Assembly (NCBI GenBank): GCA_002483105.1
Contig: DLHG01000015.1
Location: forward strand, 256,197-320,196
Direction: 5' to 3'
Origin: Bacteroidetes bacterium UBA7674
GTDB taxonomy: Bacteria > Bacteroidota > Bacteroidia > Chitinophagales > Chitinophagaceae
DNA length: 64,000 bases
The notes beneath the pieces were generated by a model. The model had not been told where the DNA came from and ran no database searches. It was given only the letters and a program-made list of their open reading frames with translations. The position numbers and the translations under genes are program-made. Shown here in pieces: positions 41,737 to 50,962 of this stretch (position 1 is the first letter of the stretch; every line of letters begins with the position of its first letter).

Positions 41737-43965
41737 CTAGCTGACCAGGCCTTTCTTCAACAGTAACTTAATACGCTTCGTATTTCCCACTATCCAGAGC
41801 ACATCGTGCGATTCCAGCACTACGTTTGATTCAGGATTGAGCATCCGCTCCCCTTTTCTTTCTATCCCTACTATTAATCCCTTAGTGCGCTCCCTGATAC
41901 GCGAATCTTTTATAGATGCGCCCTCCAGTTCCGAGCCCTCCGTTATTTCTAACTGTTGCAACGATACTTCCTGCTCCGATGACTTATAATTGATCACCAT
42001 ACGGCTATTGAGCTCCAGGTATCTCTTAAAGGTTTCCACCTGTTCATCGGTACCAATGACATAGAGCACGTCGCCCGGATAGACCTTCTCCAGCCTGTCG
42101 GGTACATGTATCGTGAACGGGCCACGCTTTATCATGGCCAGGTTCACACCAAGATCTTCCCTGAGTCTTAATTCCATTAATGTCTTACCAATACCTGTAA
42201 AATCGGCACTGATAATAAAGCTGGTGATGTGCGCATCCCAGGGCACCAGGTGTGCACCGCTCTCCCGCACGTCTCTGTCTTCCTTATCATTCAGGTTAGA
42301 GAAGAAGCGCTTCTCTATTTTATCATACACTACCTGCATCCGTTTGTAGCTCATGGCCATGAGCAGGATAAAACCAAGCAATGATAAGATCGCTAAATGA
42401 TAAGACCACAAGCTATTGATGAGGAAACCAACAAAGAACAATGCGAGTGCGATACGGAAAGCACGCAACATGAATAACGCTCCGCGGTAACGTTGGTTTT
42501 TCTTCAGACGATTGGTAGCCTCCGTTTGTATCTTCCTGATAGCTAATGCCCACAGGAAAGGGGAAATAACAAGAAGCGTTACTACAGGGCCTGCTATTTC
42601 GGCTATGTAGCTATTACCCCAATATGGTATGACGAATTGCGCCATCACCAATACGATACCAATGATGATGACCGTAAATATTACAGCCTGCAACAAATTT
42701 GTACGGATGACCAAACGCCAGTCACTAACAGACTTTATAGATTGCGCAGAGGAGCTATACCTGTCTATAGCATCGGTAATGCGGACAGGCAGTTTCGCAT
42801 TCAGCCAGGTATAAAAAGGCCCGGAGGCTCTTATCATATATGGAGTAGTGAAAGTAGTAATAGCCGATACAGCTACTGCTATAGGGTATATGAAGGCACT
42901 GGTAACGTTCAGCGTGAGGCCCAACGTTGCAATGATAAAAGAGAACTCCCCTATCTGGGAAAGGCTCATACCTGCCTGCACCGATATCTTTAACGGCTGA
43001 CCTGAGATCAATGCACCTACCGTATTACTCACCGATTGGCCAACCACCGTTACCAGCGTAATGATAGCAATAGGCCCCGCATACTCCAGCAGCATTTTAG
43101 GATCTATCAGCATGCCGACTGACACAAAGAAGACTGCGCCAAACAGATTTTTAACAGACGTAGTGAGGTGTTCTATTTTTCCACCCAGAGTGGTTTCAGC
43201 AAGTATAGAGCCCATGATGAATGCACCAAGAGCCGGAGAAAAACCAACATTGGTTGCAAATATCACCATCATCAGGCAAAGCGCTATGGAAGCGACCAGC
43301 AGCATCTCATCTGTCATGAAATTCTTTGCCCTACGCAATAGTGATGGCAGAAAGAATATACCTGTCACGAACCACAGCACGAGAAAGAATATCAGCTTGG
43401 CGATGGAAAACAACATTTCCATACCGGCGAACTGCCGGCTCACTGCTACCGTAGAGAGTAACACGAGTAACACAATAGCTACGAGGTCCTGCACTACAAG
43501 AATACCTATTACCAAACCTGCAAACTTCTTGGCCTTCACCCCCAACTCTTCAAAAGCACGCAGGATGATGGTAGTTGAGGAGATGGAAAGAATACCACCG
43601 AGAAAGATGCTATCCATCGTGCTCCAGCCCATAGCCATACCGGTAATATAACCGAGGCACAGCATCACCCCAACCTCGATAATGGCTGTGATGGAAGCCG
43701 AGCCCCCAACCTTCACCAGTTTCTTAAAGCTAAACTCCAGCCCCAGGCTAAACAACAGGAAAATAACCCCTATTTCCGCCCATACCTCTACGCTCTTCGT
43801 TTCGGTAATGGATGGGAATAGGGGAAAATGCGGGCCTACCATCAGACCCGCCAGGATATATCCTAATACTATTGGTTGCTTCAGCCTCCGGAAGATCAAT
43901 GTTACCACCGCTGCGGCACCGAGGATCAACCCGAGATCTGTAATTAACTGTGGTAAATGGATCAT
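41737..43965 (-). CDS. CPA2-family cation:proton antiporter with two TrkA-C domains
   Basis: Inner-membrane protein of 742 residues. An N-terminal Na/K-H exchanger domain (about 1-400; 12 or so helices, e.g. VLGYILAGLMVGP and GFSPALGAFIMGSILA) is followed by a further helical region (410-555). Two C-terminal TrkA-C domains (about 575-655 and 660-742) follow, e.g. LRLREDLGVNLAMIKRG and IRERTKGLIVGIERKGERMLNPES, which sense ligands in the cytoplasm. There is no TrkA-N/RCK nucleotide-binding domain, unlike KefB and KefC. It likely exports K or Na in exchange for protons. The small membrane protein gene lies 22 bases upstream. Confidence 0.9.
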   Translation of the reverse strand: MIHLPQLITDLGLILGAAAVVTLIFRRLKQPIVLGYILAGLMVGPHFPLFPSITETKSVEVWAEIGVIFLLFSLGLEFSFKKLVKVGGSASITAIIEVGVMLCLGYITGMAMGWSTMDSIFLGGILSISSTTIILRAFEELGVKAKKFAGLVIGILVVQDLVAIVLLVLLSTVAVSRQFAGMEMLFSIAKLIFFLVLWFVTGIFFLPSLLRRAKNFMTDEMLLVASIALCLMMVIFATNVGFSPALGAFIMGSILAETTLGGKIEHLTTSVKNLFGAVFFVSVGMLIDPKMLLEYAGPIAIITLVTVVGQSVSNTVGALISGQPLKISVQAGMSLSQIGEFSFIIATLGLTLNVTSAFIYPIAVAVSAITTFTTPYMIRASGPFYTWLNAKLPVRITDAIDRYSSSAQSIKSVSDWRLVIRTNLLQAVIFTVIIIGIVLVMAQFVIPYWGNSYIAEIAGPVVTLLVISPFLWALAIRKIQTEATNRLKKNQRYRGALFMLRAFRIALALFFVGFLINSLWSYHLAILSLLGFILLMAMSYKRMQVVYDKIEKRFFSNLNDKEDRDVRESGAHLVPWDAHITSFIISADFTGIGKTLMELRLREDLGVNLAMIKRGPFTIHVPDRLEKVYPGDVLYVIGTDEQVETFKRYLELNSRMVINYKSSEQEVSLQQLEITEGSELEGASIKDSRIRERTKGLIVGIERKGERMLNPESNVVLESHDVLWIVGNTKRIKLLLKKGLVS

Positions 43966-43987
43966 ACGCTCTTAAAATTACATTGAA

Positions 43988-44485
43988 TTACGCTTTAAAC
44001 ACAGCTTTCCACTTTTCAGCCTTTTGCCTGAGCGCCTTCATCTCCATAATACCGTCCCCAACCTCGTCGTAGAAGAGCAAGCTCAGTTTGTTGCCTGCCT
44101 TCATGCTCAGCTCCAGCTGTATCTTATTTATCTGCTCCTGCACTATTACTTTACCATTCTTCGAGCTTTCTATATGCTTACTCCCCACCTGCACTACGGA
44201 ACAGTTGGACACATCAGCAATATTTATCGCTTCCGCCTGGGGTGTTTCTGCTGAATGATCTACATAAAAAACCTTGCCTTTCTGTATATCCTGTGCGATA
44301 ACCTTTTTACCCATAAAGTCTGAGGGACCAAGTGTGGTATCGTGCGCCAATGCCAGTTGTTCCAGATCACCTACCAAAACCATCTTTCTTTTCTTAGCAT
44401 CCTTAGACGCTGCTGCTACGAGTGCCCACACTATCAGGGCCATTAATGCTACTATACCTATGGCTATTACTATTGTTGAGTTCAT
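43988..44485 (-). CDS. Single-pass membrane protein upstream of the antiporter
   Basis: A 165-residue protein with one N-terminal helix (MNSTIVIAIGIVALMALIVWALVAAA) and a cytoplasmic domain that begins SKDAKKRKMVLVGDLEQLA. Function not recognised. The soluble part is beta-rich with a final helix (EMKALRQKAEKWKAVF), and a segment VFYVDHSAE could be a strand pair. ATG at 44485 places the helix at the very start; a longer frame upstream has no features. It lies 22 bases ahead of the antiporter gene, so it is probably cotranscribed and could be an accessory subunit, which is inference. Confidence 0.75.
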   Translation of the reverse strand: MNSTIVIAIGIVALMALIVWALVAAASKDAKKRKMVLVGDLEQLALAHDTTLGPSDFMGKKVIAQDIQKGKVFYVDHSAETPQAEAINIADVSNCSVVQVGSKHIESSKNGKVIVQEQINKIQLELSMKAGNKLSLLFYDEVGDGIMEMKALRQKAEKWKAVFKA

Positions 44486-44589
44486 TTTATTGATTTTTAA
44501 AGAATAAATAATACGCGCGCATATGCGCAAACGCAAATACTTACCACAGCTATAAAAGCTGTAGTGCTACACTTTGTTGTCAATAAAAA

Positions 44590-44991
44590 TTACCAGAACC
44601 AGTGCTTGGGAAAAACAAGCAATTGTACAATAGGAATAAACGAGTCTATCTCATCCCTGATAGCAGGGGTAAAATGCAATGAAGATGCCGAACTAAAATG
44701 CCACTTGGACTGATGTACAACACAAACAGGTACATGATCCCTTTCGCGCGCCTGTGATTGCGCTGAATTATGGTGACGATGATCGAGACTGACCAATATG
44801 CCCTCATCAAAAGACTTAATGATACGATTGATGAGGGTCTGACCCGGATGATCATTCCCGGCATAGCGTTGTATCGTATACGCAGCATTCTGCTCTTCTC
44901 TGCTGTTACCTGTAGCGCCGCATTGTGTAGCTGCTAGAGTAAAAGCGAGAAAAGGCAGTATAAATACATATATGAACCTGCGCAATGCCAT
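44590..44991 (-). CDS. Exported hypothetical protein, His-rich
   Basis: A 133-residue protein with a signal peptide (MALRRFIYVFILPFLAFTLAATQC). The Cys at residue 24 might be lipidated, though TQC is a poor lipobox. The mature part has a His-rich stretch (LDHRHHNSAQ) and two WHF/LHF patches, so metal binding is possible but unproven. No family recognised. A competing frame of 80 residues runs through the same bases on the same strand but has no signal peptide. The gene reads towards the preceding membrane protein gene with a 104-base gap. Confidence 0.6.
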   Translation of the reverse strand: MALRRFIYVFILPFLAFTLAATQCGATGNSREEQNAAYTIQRYAGNDHPGQTLINRIIKSFDEGILVSLDHRHHNSAQSQARERDHVPVCVVHQSKWHFSSASSLHFTPAIRDEIDSFIPIVQLLVFPKHWFW

Positions 44992-45077
44992 TATGGCGAA
45001 AATAAGGTTTTTTGATTTGAGGCCGTCTATACCTCAATAAGTGGATAATTAGCAACGCTTTTCTATACTATTCCTAT

Positions 45078-45085
45078 TAAATTTG
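45078..45085 (+). promoter_or_regulatory. -7 promoter element (TAAATTTG) for the DUF1835 operon
   Basis: Exact TAnnTTTG match, 21 bases before the ATG at 45107. Confidence 0.65.
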
Positions 45086-45106
45086 CCCACCAAGAAACTG
45101 ATAACA

Positions 45107-45940
45107 ATGATTTACCATATAGTAGTAGGCGACGTAGCGGGCGACAGGCTGAGAGAAACGATAGAGAACGAACCAAGCATGGCAGGCGAAGTGCTGGTGC
45201 TGAAAGATATATTACATGTAGGCCCCATCAGGAAGAACGAGGGGCAAACTTTCAGCGAAACGCGCGCCGCCTTCTGGAACGAGGTGGTGAACAACGAGAA
45301 GCACCCTGTAGAGGTAGATGATATGGAACGCCTGCTGGAGGTGAGCAAAAAAATGTTTGACGACGATACCATACAAGCCTGGTACTGGATGGCTCCATGG
45401 CCTGCAGATGTAGTCGGGTTTCATTGGGTGATGCCTTACATCAGCAAACACGCTACACGTTTTTACTTACTGAATATTGCAGGCTTACCATTCCTTAATG
45501 AGCAGGGAAAAGTATTTTATCCTAAGAGTTTTGGAGAGATACTTCCTAAAGAAATAATAAAAGCACGCAGGCTTGCCAGGCTGGTGACACCATCAGAGGT
45601 AGAAATAGATGGCGAAGAATGGCGCAAACTGGTAGAAGAGAATGCCGGCATACGCGTACACGAAGGTGGCAAAAAATTAAGGTCGGTTAGCGAAGACCAA
45701 TACGATAATCAACTGATCAGTTTTTGCTCACAGCAATACCAGAAAGCATCTAAGATCGTGAATCAGGCGTTGACGAAATTCAATGTGCCAACAGGCGATC
45801 TGTACCTGGGATGGAGACTGCGCAAGATGGCTGAAGCGGGAAGACTACAACTGCAAGGCGACACTACCAAAGCCCTGAAAGACTTTGATGTAAAGCTACC
45901 AGGCGGAGATGTACCTGCTGAACAAACACCTAATGCCTAA
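45107..45940 (+). CDS. DUF1835-domain protein
   Basis: A 277-residue cytosolic protein. Residues 1-120 match the DUF1835 pattern, with IYHIVVGDVAGDRL at the start, VLKDILHVGPI and FWVM-type Trp/Tyr-rich segments; the rest resembles the DUF3658 C-terminal part found with it. The family has no assigned activity. ATG at 45107 follows the promoter by 21 bases; the longer frame has a TTG-like start in the promoter. It is the first of three closely packed genes: the next begins 3 bases after its stop. Confidence 0.8.
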   Translation: MIYHIVVGDVAGDRLRETIENEPSMAGEVLVLKDILHVGPIRKNEGQTFSETRAAFWNEVVNNEKHPVEVDDMERLLEVSKKMFDDDTIQAWYWMAPWPADVVGFHWVMPYISKHATRFYLLNIAGLPFLNEQGKVFYPKSFGEILPKEIIKARRLARLVTPSEVEIDGEEWRKLVEENAGIRVHEGGKKLRSVSEDQYDNQLISFCSQQYQKASKIVNQALTKFNVPTGDLYLGWRLRKMAEAGRLQLQGDTTKALKDFDVKLPGGDVPAEQTPNA

Positions 45941-45943
45941 AAC

Positions 45944-46363
45944 ATGAGCGCAGCAGTACCGAATAAGAAAAGGAAATTGGCAAAGTTCGCCGGCAGTATC
46001 TATTTTATAGTGCTGGGATTGGCAAATGTAATTGGTACTGCTATATATAGTGATAACCTTGGCTGGAAAGACTTCCTGGTACTGGCCTTGTTCTGCACAC
46101 CACTGCTGATCAACAAGAAGATCTATTATCTGCTCTTTGGCGGAATATCTGTTCTGCTATGGGGTTCCCTGATCTTTGGTGTATTCAGTCGTCACAGGGA
46201 TATAGTGCGTGGTGTGAGTGATTATACTAATCCCGACCTCAGCCTCGCTACCGCGGCTACTATAGGTTACCTGTTCACATTTGTTTCTCTTTTCTTCGCG
46301 CTGTGTGTGCTCTATGCAGGCATGAGTGATAGTGAACCTGAAAGTGATAAAATCGCATCATGA
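45944..46363 (+). CDS. Hypothetical membrane protein, four helices
   Basis: A 139-residue inner-membrane protein with four predicted helices (starting AGSIYFIVLGLANVI, FLVLALFCTPLLI, YYLLFGGISVLLWG and ATIGYLFTFVSLFFALCVLY) and a basic start (NKKRKLAK). No family recognised. Its stop overlaps the start of the cupin gene as ATGA, so the two are translationally coupled. It is the middle gene of the DUF1835 operon. Confidence 0.75.
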   Translation: MSAAVPNKKRKLAKFAGSIYFIVLGLANVIGTAIYSDNLGWKDFLVLALFCTPLLINKKIYYLLFGGISVLLWGSLIFGVFSRHRDIVRGVSDYTNPDLSLATAATIGYLFTFVSLFFALCVLYAGMSDSEPESDKIAS

Positions 46364-46731
46364 CGATAACACCCTTAGAACTATCCGGCAATGATGACCG
46401 CGGGTTTACCGCAGAGTATCATCACGAGCGCGGAGGCCAACAACTGATCATCTTCCGCAAAGCTGGAACAGTAAGCGGCAGGCATTATCATAAAGGTATT
46501 TCGCCGACCAAAGACCCTGAGATCTTTGTACTACTTACCGGAAACTGTACGGTGAACTGGAGAAACATAAATGAAGATGAGATACAGTCGGCAGAGCTGA
46601 CAGGCCCTGTGAAGCTGGAAATACCTACCTACACCTGGCATGAGCTGGTGATGCATACTGATTGTACTTGTATAGAACTCAACTCTATTGAGGAGCATAA
46701 AAATGATACGTTTTATACCCAGACCACTTAG
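46360..46731 (+). CDS. Cupin-like protein, 123 aa
   Basis: Cytosolic small protein with a cupin-like jelly roll. GRHYHKGISPTKDPEIFVLLTG resembles the first cupin motif (GxxxHxH with Lys spacing), and IPTYTWHELVMHTDCTCIEL the second, with metal-ligand candidates His in RHYH and His in TWHEL. That layout is closest to WxcM-like or sugar-isomerase cupins. Substrate unknown. The start is coupled (ATGA) to the membrane protein before it. Confidence 0.75.
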   Translation: MTITPLELSGNDDRGFTAEYHHERGGQQLIIFRKAGTVSGRHYHKGISPTKDPEIFVLLTGNCTVNWRNINEDEIQSAELTGPVKLEIPTYTWHELVMHTDCTCIELNSIEEHKNDTFYTQTT

Positions 46732-46784
46732 AAACAGCCTTCTATTTTAACCTTTCTTCATATTTCAATCCCAACTATTCGACG

Positions 46785-46792
46785 TAATTTTG
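46785..46792 (+). promoter_or_regulatory. -7 promoter element (TAATTTTG) close to the start codon
   Basis: Exact TAnnTTTG match that ends six bases before the ATG at 46799; a nearly leaderless message is likely. Confidence 0.6.
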
Positions 46793-46798
46793 CGGCAT

Positions 46799-47407
46799 AT
46801 GACTTTTGAGCTCCTTTTGGCTGAAGGGAAAATAAAACCGCAGCAGATAACAGCATTACATCTATTGTCTGCCTTTGCCATTATAGGCACAGGTTCTATA
46901 TTCTATTTCTTCTCCATGTATATGAAATGGTGGGGTGCGGGATTGCTGGCGTTGGGTGGATTATTACTGATATTGACGGTAGCGCGAAACAAGTGGCTGA
47001 TGAAGCCGGAAGTGAATCGGGCATTCCGTATTGTGGAGCTGATAGTAGCCCTTTGCATTGCCAGCTATATGGCGATGAATGGCATGTGGGTACCAGTAGG
47101 GATGTTTGGCATACTGAGTGTAGTGATACTGCTGGCTTTCGTTTGGGAAAGAGGAAGCGGAGAGCAATATGTCTATGTTACCGAGGAAGGCATCAAACTG
47201 CCGATGTCCTCACGCAAGCGATTTATAGAGTGGCGCAATGTAGATAGTGTGCTGTACAGGTACGGAACACTAACGGTAGAATGTGATGAAAATAAGCTCT
47301 ATCAATGGAGCATAAAAAAAGCAAGGTTCGAGAAAGAGCAATTTGAGAACTTTTGCAAGCAACAGGCAGAAAAACATAAAGGGAAAAGAGTAGCTGATTG
47401 GAATTAA
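46799..47407 (+). CDS. Membrane protein with a C-terminal PH-like domain
   Basis: A 202-residue protein. Four hydrophobic helices lie between about residues 18 and 121, followed by a soluble part (YVYVTEEGIKLPMSS, FIEWRNVDSVLYRYGTLTVEC, LYQWSIKK), which is the strand pattern of bacterial PH-like domains, and a basic helical tail. No function is known for such proteins. ATG is chosen over a TTG inside the promoter element. It stands alone before the radical SAM gene, 52 bases away. Confidence 0.75.
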   Translation: MTFELLLAEGKIKPQQITALHLLSAFAIIGTGSIFYFFSMYMKWWGAGLLALGGLLLILTVARNKWLMKPEVNRAFRIVELIVALCIASYMAMNGMWVPVGMFGILSVVILLAFVWERGSGEQYVYVTEEGIKLPMSSRKRFIEWRNVDSVLYRYGTLTVECDENKLYQWSIKKARFEKEQFENFCKQQAEKHKGKRVADWN

Positions 47408-47459
47408 GATGCCATCAGCAATAATGCGAGTTTTGAATCTTGAATTGAATTAAACGCGG

Positions 47460-48755
47460 ATGTTAAGTAGTTCACCATATATAATGTACTCTGATGGCCA
47501 GGGTAATATTTTCGAGGACACCTCTCTCTATACAGCGGGCAGGAGTGGATGGGATGCATATCCCATTGATGTGGAAGATTGGATAGAGTTGCCCGATGGT
47601 GGTTCGCTTTACGAACTTCCCGGCCGCAGGGGCATAGGCATAGATGTAGAGACGGGCGAAATGCGCCTGTGTGAGAAGGGATGGGCAGTAGCTGCATTCA
47701 TACCACCGGCACATACCGGATTTTACATAGCTGCTTACGAGACAATGCAGGATGCACCTACCCTGCCCCTCTTCTGTTATACGGCAGCCGGTTGGCACAA
47801 TGAGAAATTCTACGTGCCCGCTATGCGCATAGAGCAAGACATCAGGCAAGAGCATAGTGGCTTTGATGCCATGAAAGTAGAAGATGGCGTAAAGCACCTG
47901 ATGGCGGCTTACCCGCACAACAGGTTGGTAAAACACCTGGCCGAGAATTGCGCCCTGACCTACCATTGCCCTGCAGCAAGGAATTATTTCATCGGCAGAT
48001 GGGAATGCCCGGTACCCACTTCACCTGCATGTAATGCGAATTGCATCGGTTGTATCTCCTTCCAGCCGCTTGATGAAGTGATCACTTCTGTACAGGACAG
48101 GCTGACGTTTAAACCAACTGCAGCAGAGATAGTGGAGTTTACCGTGCCTCACCTGGAAACAGCACCATATCCCTTAGTGAGTTACGGACAAGGCTGTGAG
48201 GGTGAACCTTTGCTGATGTGGGAAACCATTCGCGAAGCGATCATTGAGACGCGCAAGCACACGCAGAAAGGCAGTATCAACATAAACACCAACGGTAGTA
48301 AACCAGCCGCTGTAGAGGAGCTAATGAAGGCGGGACTGAACAGTATCCGCGTCAGCACCAACTCTGCAAGAGAAGAAGTGTACATGAAATACTACCTCCC
48401 AAACAATTATAAGTTCGAAGATATTGTGGAAAGTCTGAGGGTTGTGCGTCGTTATAATGGATGGAGCTCGATCAACTATTTCGTGTTCCCGGGAATGACA
48501 GATAGTGTAGCAGAATATGAAGCGCTCAGGTGGCTGATAAAAGAGACAGGGCTGAATATGATACAGTGGCGCAACTTCAATATTGATCCGGATTGGTACC
48601 TGGGCAAAATGAACATAGGCGATACAGGCGAATGTATGGGTATGAAGCAGATGATGGACCTGATAAAAGAAGAGTTCCCTGATCTGAAGTATGGCTACTT
48701 CAATCCACCGATAGAGCGTATGAAGAACTTTGATACAGACTTCGCTCATTATTAG
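47460..48755 (+). CDS. Radical SAM protein with long N-terminal extension
   Basis: A 431-residue iron-sulfur enzyme that should cleave S-adenosylmethionine to start radical chemistry. The 4Fe-4S motif is CNANCIGC with Cys191, Cys195 and Cys198 (spacing CxxxCxxC). The radical SAM barrel continues with SYGQGCEGEPLL (GGE-like SAM-binding region) and ININTNGSKPAAVEELMKAGLNSIRVST. The first 185 residues are unusual: acidic, Trp/Tyr-rich strands with three Cys, including AENCALTYHCP just before the barrel. No SPASM domain at the C-terminus. Substrate and product unknown. It lies alone, with the TonB-like gene 25 bases downstream. Confidence 0.85.
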   Translation: MLSSSPYIMYSDGQGNIFEDTSLYTAGRSGWDAYPIDVEDWIELPDGGSLYELPGRRGIGIDVETGEMRLCEKGWAVAAFIPPAHTGFYIAAYETMQDAPTLPLFCYTAAGWHNEKFYVPAMRIEQDIRQEHSGFDAMKVEDGVKHLMAAYPHNRLVKHLAENCALTYHCPAARNYFIGRWECPVPTSPACNANCIGCISFQPLDEVITSVQDRLTFKPTAAEIVEFTVPHLETAPYPLVSYGQGCEGEPLLMWETIREAIIETRKHTQKGSININTNGSKPAAVEELMKAGLNSIRVSTNSAREEVYMKYYLPNNYKFEDIVESLRVVRRYNGWSSINYFVFPGMTDSVAEYEALRWLIKETGLNMIQWRNFNIDPDWYLGKMNIGDTGECMGMKQMMDLIKEEFPDLKYGYFNPPIERMKNFDTDFAHY

Positions 48756-48780
48756 TAATTTTAGATAAGAGGAGTTTCTT

Positions 48781-49617
48781 ATGACAAAGACAGAAGAAAA
48801 GAGTTTCAACCCTAAAGCCATAGCATGGACAGTAGGTGTGCATGTATTGCTTTTGCTGATGTTCTTTTTGGTGAGCTATACCTTACCTGCGGATGAACCT
48901 ATTCAGCCGGAACTGGGCATGGAAGTAAACCTGGGCACCGACTTTGATGGAAGCGGTGATGATCAACCGATGGACATCAACGACCCTGCTAATGACACGA
49001 AGAATGCTGCCTACAAAACAGCAGCACAGCAAAGCAGCACAGCCGGTGATATGATGACTACTGATGAAGCCGATGCTCCTGTGGTAAACAATCCGAATAC
49101 GGTTAAGAACAATAACAGGAATAATACACATGTTACTACCCCTGTAAAAACTACACAAAACGCTACTGACAACAATACTACCCGCACACAACGCCCACGC
49201 TATGTATATAGCGGCGCAACAGGCACAGGTGGCAACAGGGCATCTGAAAACCATGCGGGCACCAGCGAAGGCAATACCACCGGCAGTGGTGACCGTGGTG
49301 TACCCGGCGGTACTCCCGGTGCGGATAACTATACAGGCAGCCCGGGCAACGGTACAGGTGGCATAGGGCACAACCTTAGTGGCAGGAATATCTCTCCAAG
49401 GCAATTCTCCGCTGAGTTCAGGGAAGGTGGTACTGTGGTGATACGTGTTACGGTGAACCGGGATGGCCAGATCGTAAATAAAGTGGTGAAATCTTCACCT
49501 AGTTCTGAACTTACACGCATTGCTATGCAAAAGCTCAGCCAGGCAAGATTCGACAAAAAACCTGATGCTGCACCCGAGCAGATAGGTGAAGTTAGATTCA
49601 ATTTCAAAGCACGATAG
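48781..49617 (+). CDS. TonB-like energy transducer
   Basis: A 278-residue protein anchored by one N-terminal helix (VHVLLLLMFFLVSY), with a periplasmic Asn/Thr/Gly-rich spacer (about 60-200, including RGVPGGTPGA) and a C-terminal TonB domain (EFREGGTVVIRVTVNRDGQIVNKVV ... GEVRFNFKA) that contacts TonB-dependent receptors. The spacer takes the place of the usual Pro-rich rod. No exbB or exbD is adjacent, so it is an orphan copy. A purine-rich aagagga precedes the ATG by about seven bases, one of the few Shine-Dalgarno-like sites here. The folC start follows its stop by 7 bases. Confidence 0.83.
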   Translation: MTKTEEKSFNPKAIAWTVGVHVLLLLMFFLVSYTLPADEPIQPELGMEVNLGTDFDGSGDDQPMDINDPANDTKNAAYKTAAQQSSTAGDMMTTDEADAPVVNNPNTVKNNNRNNTHVTTPVKTTQNATDNNTTRTQRPRYVYSGATGTGGNRASENHAGTSEGNTTGSGDRGVPGGTPGADNYTGSPGNGTGGIGHNLSGRNISPRQFSAEFREGGTVVIRVTVNRDGQIVNKVVKSSPSSELTRIAMQKLSQARFDKKPDAAPEQIGEVRFNFKAR

Positions 49618-49624
49618 TATAATA

Positions 49625-50962
49625 ATGGAGACGCCAACCGCGTATGTACAGGCACTGGAGTATTTATACAGCCAGTCGCCCATGTTCTCTAAAATAGGTA
49701 AAGATGCTATCAAGCCCGGGCTGGATAATATCCGCAAGTTCTGCAACGCATTAGACAACCCTCAAGGCAATTTCCGTTCTATACACATAGCAGGCACCAA
49801 TGGCAAGGGCAGTACCAGCCATATGCTGTCGGCTGCACTTCAAGAGTCGGAGTATAGGGTAGGATTATATACCTCTCCACATCTTGTTGACTTTCGTGAG
49901 CGCATCCGCGTCAACGGGAAACCCATCAGCAAGCAATGGGTGGTAGACTTTGTTGAGAAATACAAAGGCCTGATAGAAGAGATACAACCCTCCTTTTTTG
50001 AAATAACGGTAGCGATGGCATTTCTCGCATTCTCAGAAGAGAAGGTGGATTTTGCTGTAATAGAAACAGGACTGGGCGGCAGGCTGGACAGTACCAATAT
50101 TGTAATGCCGGTGCTTTCCATCATCACCAATATTAGTTACGACCATAAAGATGTACTCGGCAATACGCTACCCGAAATTGCGGCAGAGAAAGCAGGTATT
50201 ATCAAAGAAAATGTGCCTGTACTGATAGGCGAACAATTACCCGAAACGCAACGCGTGTTCTTTGAAACTGCCATGCACAAGAAGAGCACTGTCTACTACG
50301 CAGACTCTATGTGGGACCTCGTCCGTACCAGACAAGATGATAACTACCAATACTTTAAAGCCATACACGGCAGCAAGCATGAAATGCATGAACTGTGTAC
50401 GGACATGCAGGGCAACTACCAATACCACAACATTAAAAACGTACTTGCTGCGGTGGATATACTTGTTGCCAGCCAGGGCATTGTTATCCCTTTAGCGAAT
50501 ACACTCAATTCTTTCTCTAAAGTGAAAAAGCTCACAGGCTTGAGAGGCCGTTGGGAGATCTTGCAACAGCATCCTTTGGTGATAGCTGATGTAGGGCATA
50601 ATGCTGCGGGGGTAAAAGAAGTGTTGAAGCAATGGCATAATGTACCCGCCAACAAGAAACATATAATAGTAGGCTTTGTGAAAGATAAAGATGTGGCTGA
50701 AGCACTTTCGGTATTCCCGAAAGACGCAGTGTATCATTTCTGCAATGCAGGTATTCCCCGGGCTATGCCGGCAGCAGAACTGGCTGCAATAGCTGAACAA
50801 AACGGACTGACAGGAACTGTGTATGAAACTGTAGCAGCAGCCACTAACGGCGCACTGGCGGTAATGAATACCGACGACGCGTTGCTGATAACAGGTAGCT
50901 TCTTTATAGTAGGGGAAGCGATGATAGCGCTGAGCAGTGAACAACGAACAGTGAACAGTTAA
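49625..50962 (+). CDS. folC: Folylpolyglutamate synthase/dihydrofolate synthase
   Basis: Mur-ligase-type enzyme of 445 residues that makes dihydrofolate and adds glutamates. The ATP loop AGTNGKGSTSHML lies at about residue 57, then GLYTSPHLVDFRERI, the ETGLGGRLDSTN motif and the late DVGHNAAGV. ATG at 49625 was chosen as the start of METPTAYVQALEYLYSQSP; a longer frame overlaps the TonB gene. The last residues (SSEQRTVNS) are encoded by a gtgaac/gttaac-rich intergenic repeat, so the true C-terminus may have been altered by that repeat. Confidence 0.92.
   Translation: METPTAYVQALEYLYSQSPMFSKIGKDAIKPGLDNIRKFCNALDNPQGNFRSIHIAGTNGKGSTSHMLSAALQESEYRVGLYTSPHLVDFRERIRVNGKPISKQWVVDFVEKYKGLIEEIQPSFFEITVAMAFLAFSEEKVDFAVIETGLGGRLDSTNIVMPVLSIITNISYDHKDVLGNTLPEIAAEKAGIIKENVPVLIGEQLPETQRVFFETAMHKKSTVYYADSMWDLVRTRQDDNYQYFKAIHGSKHEMHELCTDMQGNYQYHNIKNVLAAVDILVASQGIVIPLANTLNSFSKVKKLTGLRGRWEILQQHPLVIADVGHNAAGVKEVLKQWHNVPANKKHIIVGFVKDKDVAEALSVFPKDAVYHFCNAGIPRAMPAAELAAIAEQNGLTGTVYETVAAATNGALAVMNTDDALLITGSFFIVGEAMIALSSEQRTVNS

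Noticed and set aside
41483..41740. Possible 85-residue protein in the gap before the antiporter
   Set aside because: It is built from repeat-like sequence, overlaps the antiporter's stop region and has no upstream signal; treated as non-coding.
44646..44888. Alternative 80-residue frame overlapping the His-rich exported protein
   Set aside because: It has no signal peptide and a worse codon pattern than the longer frame on the same strand.
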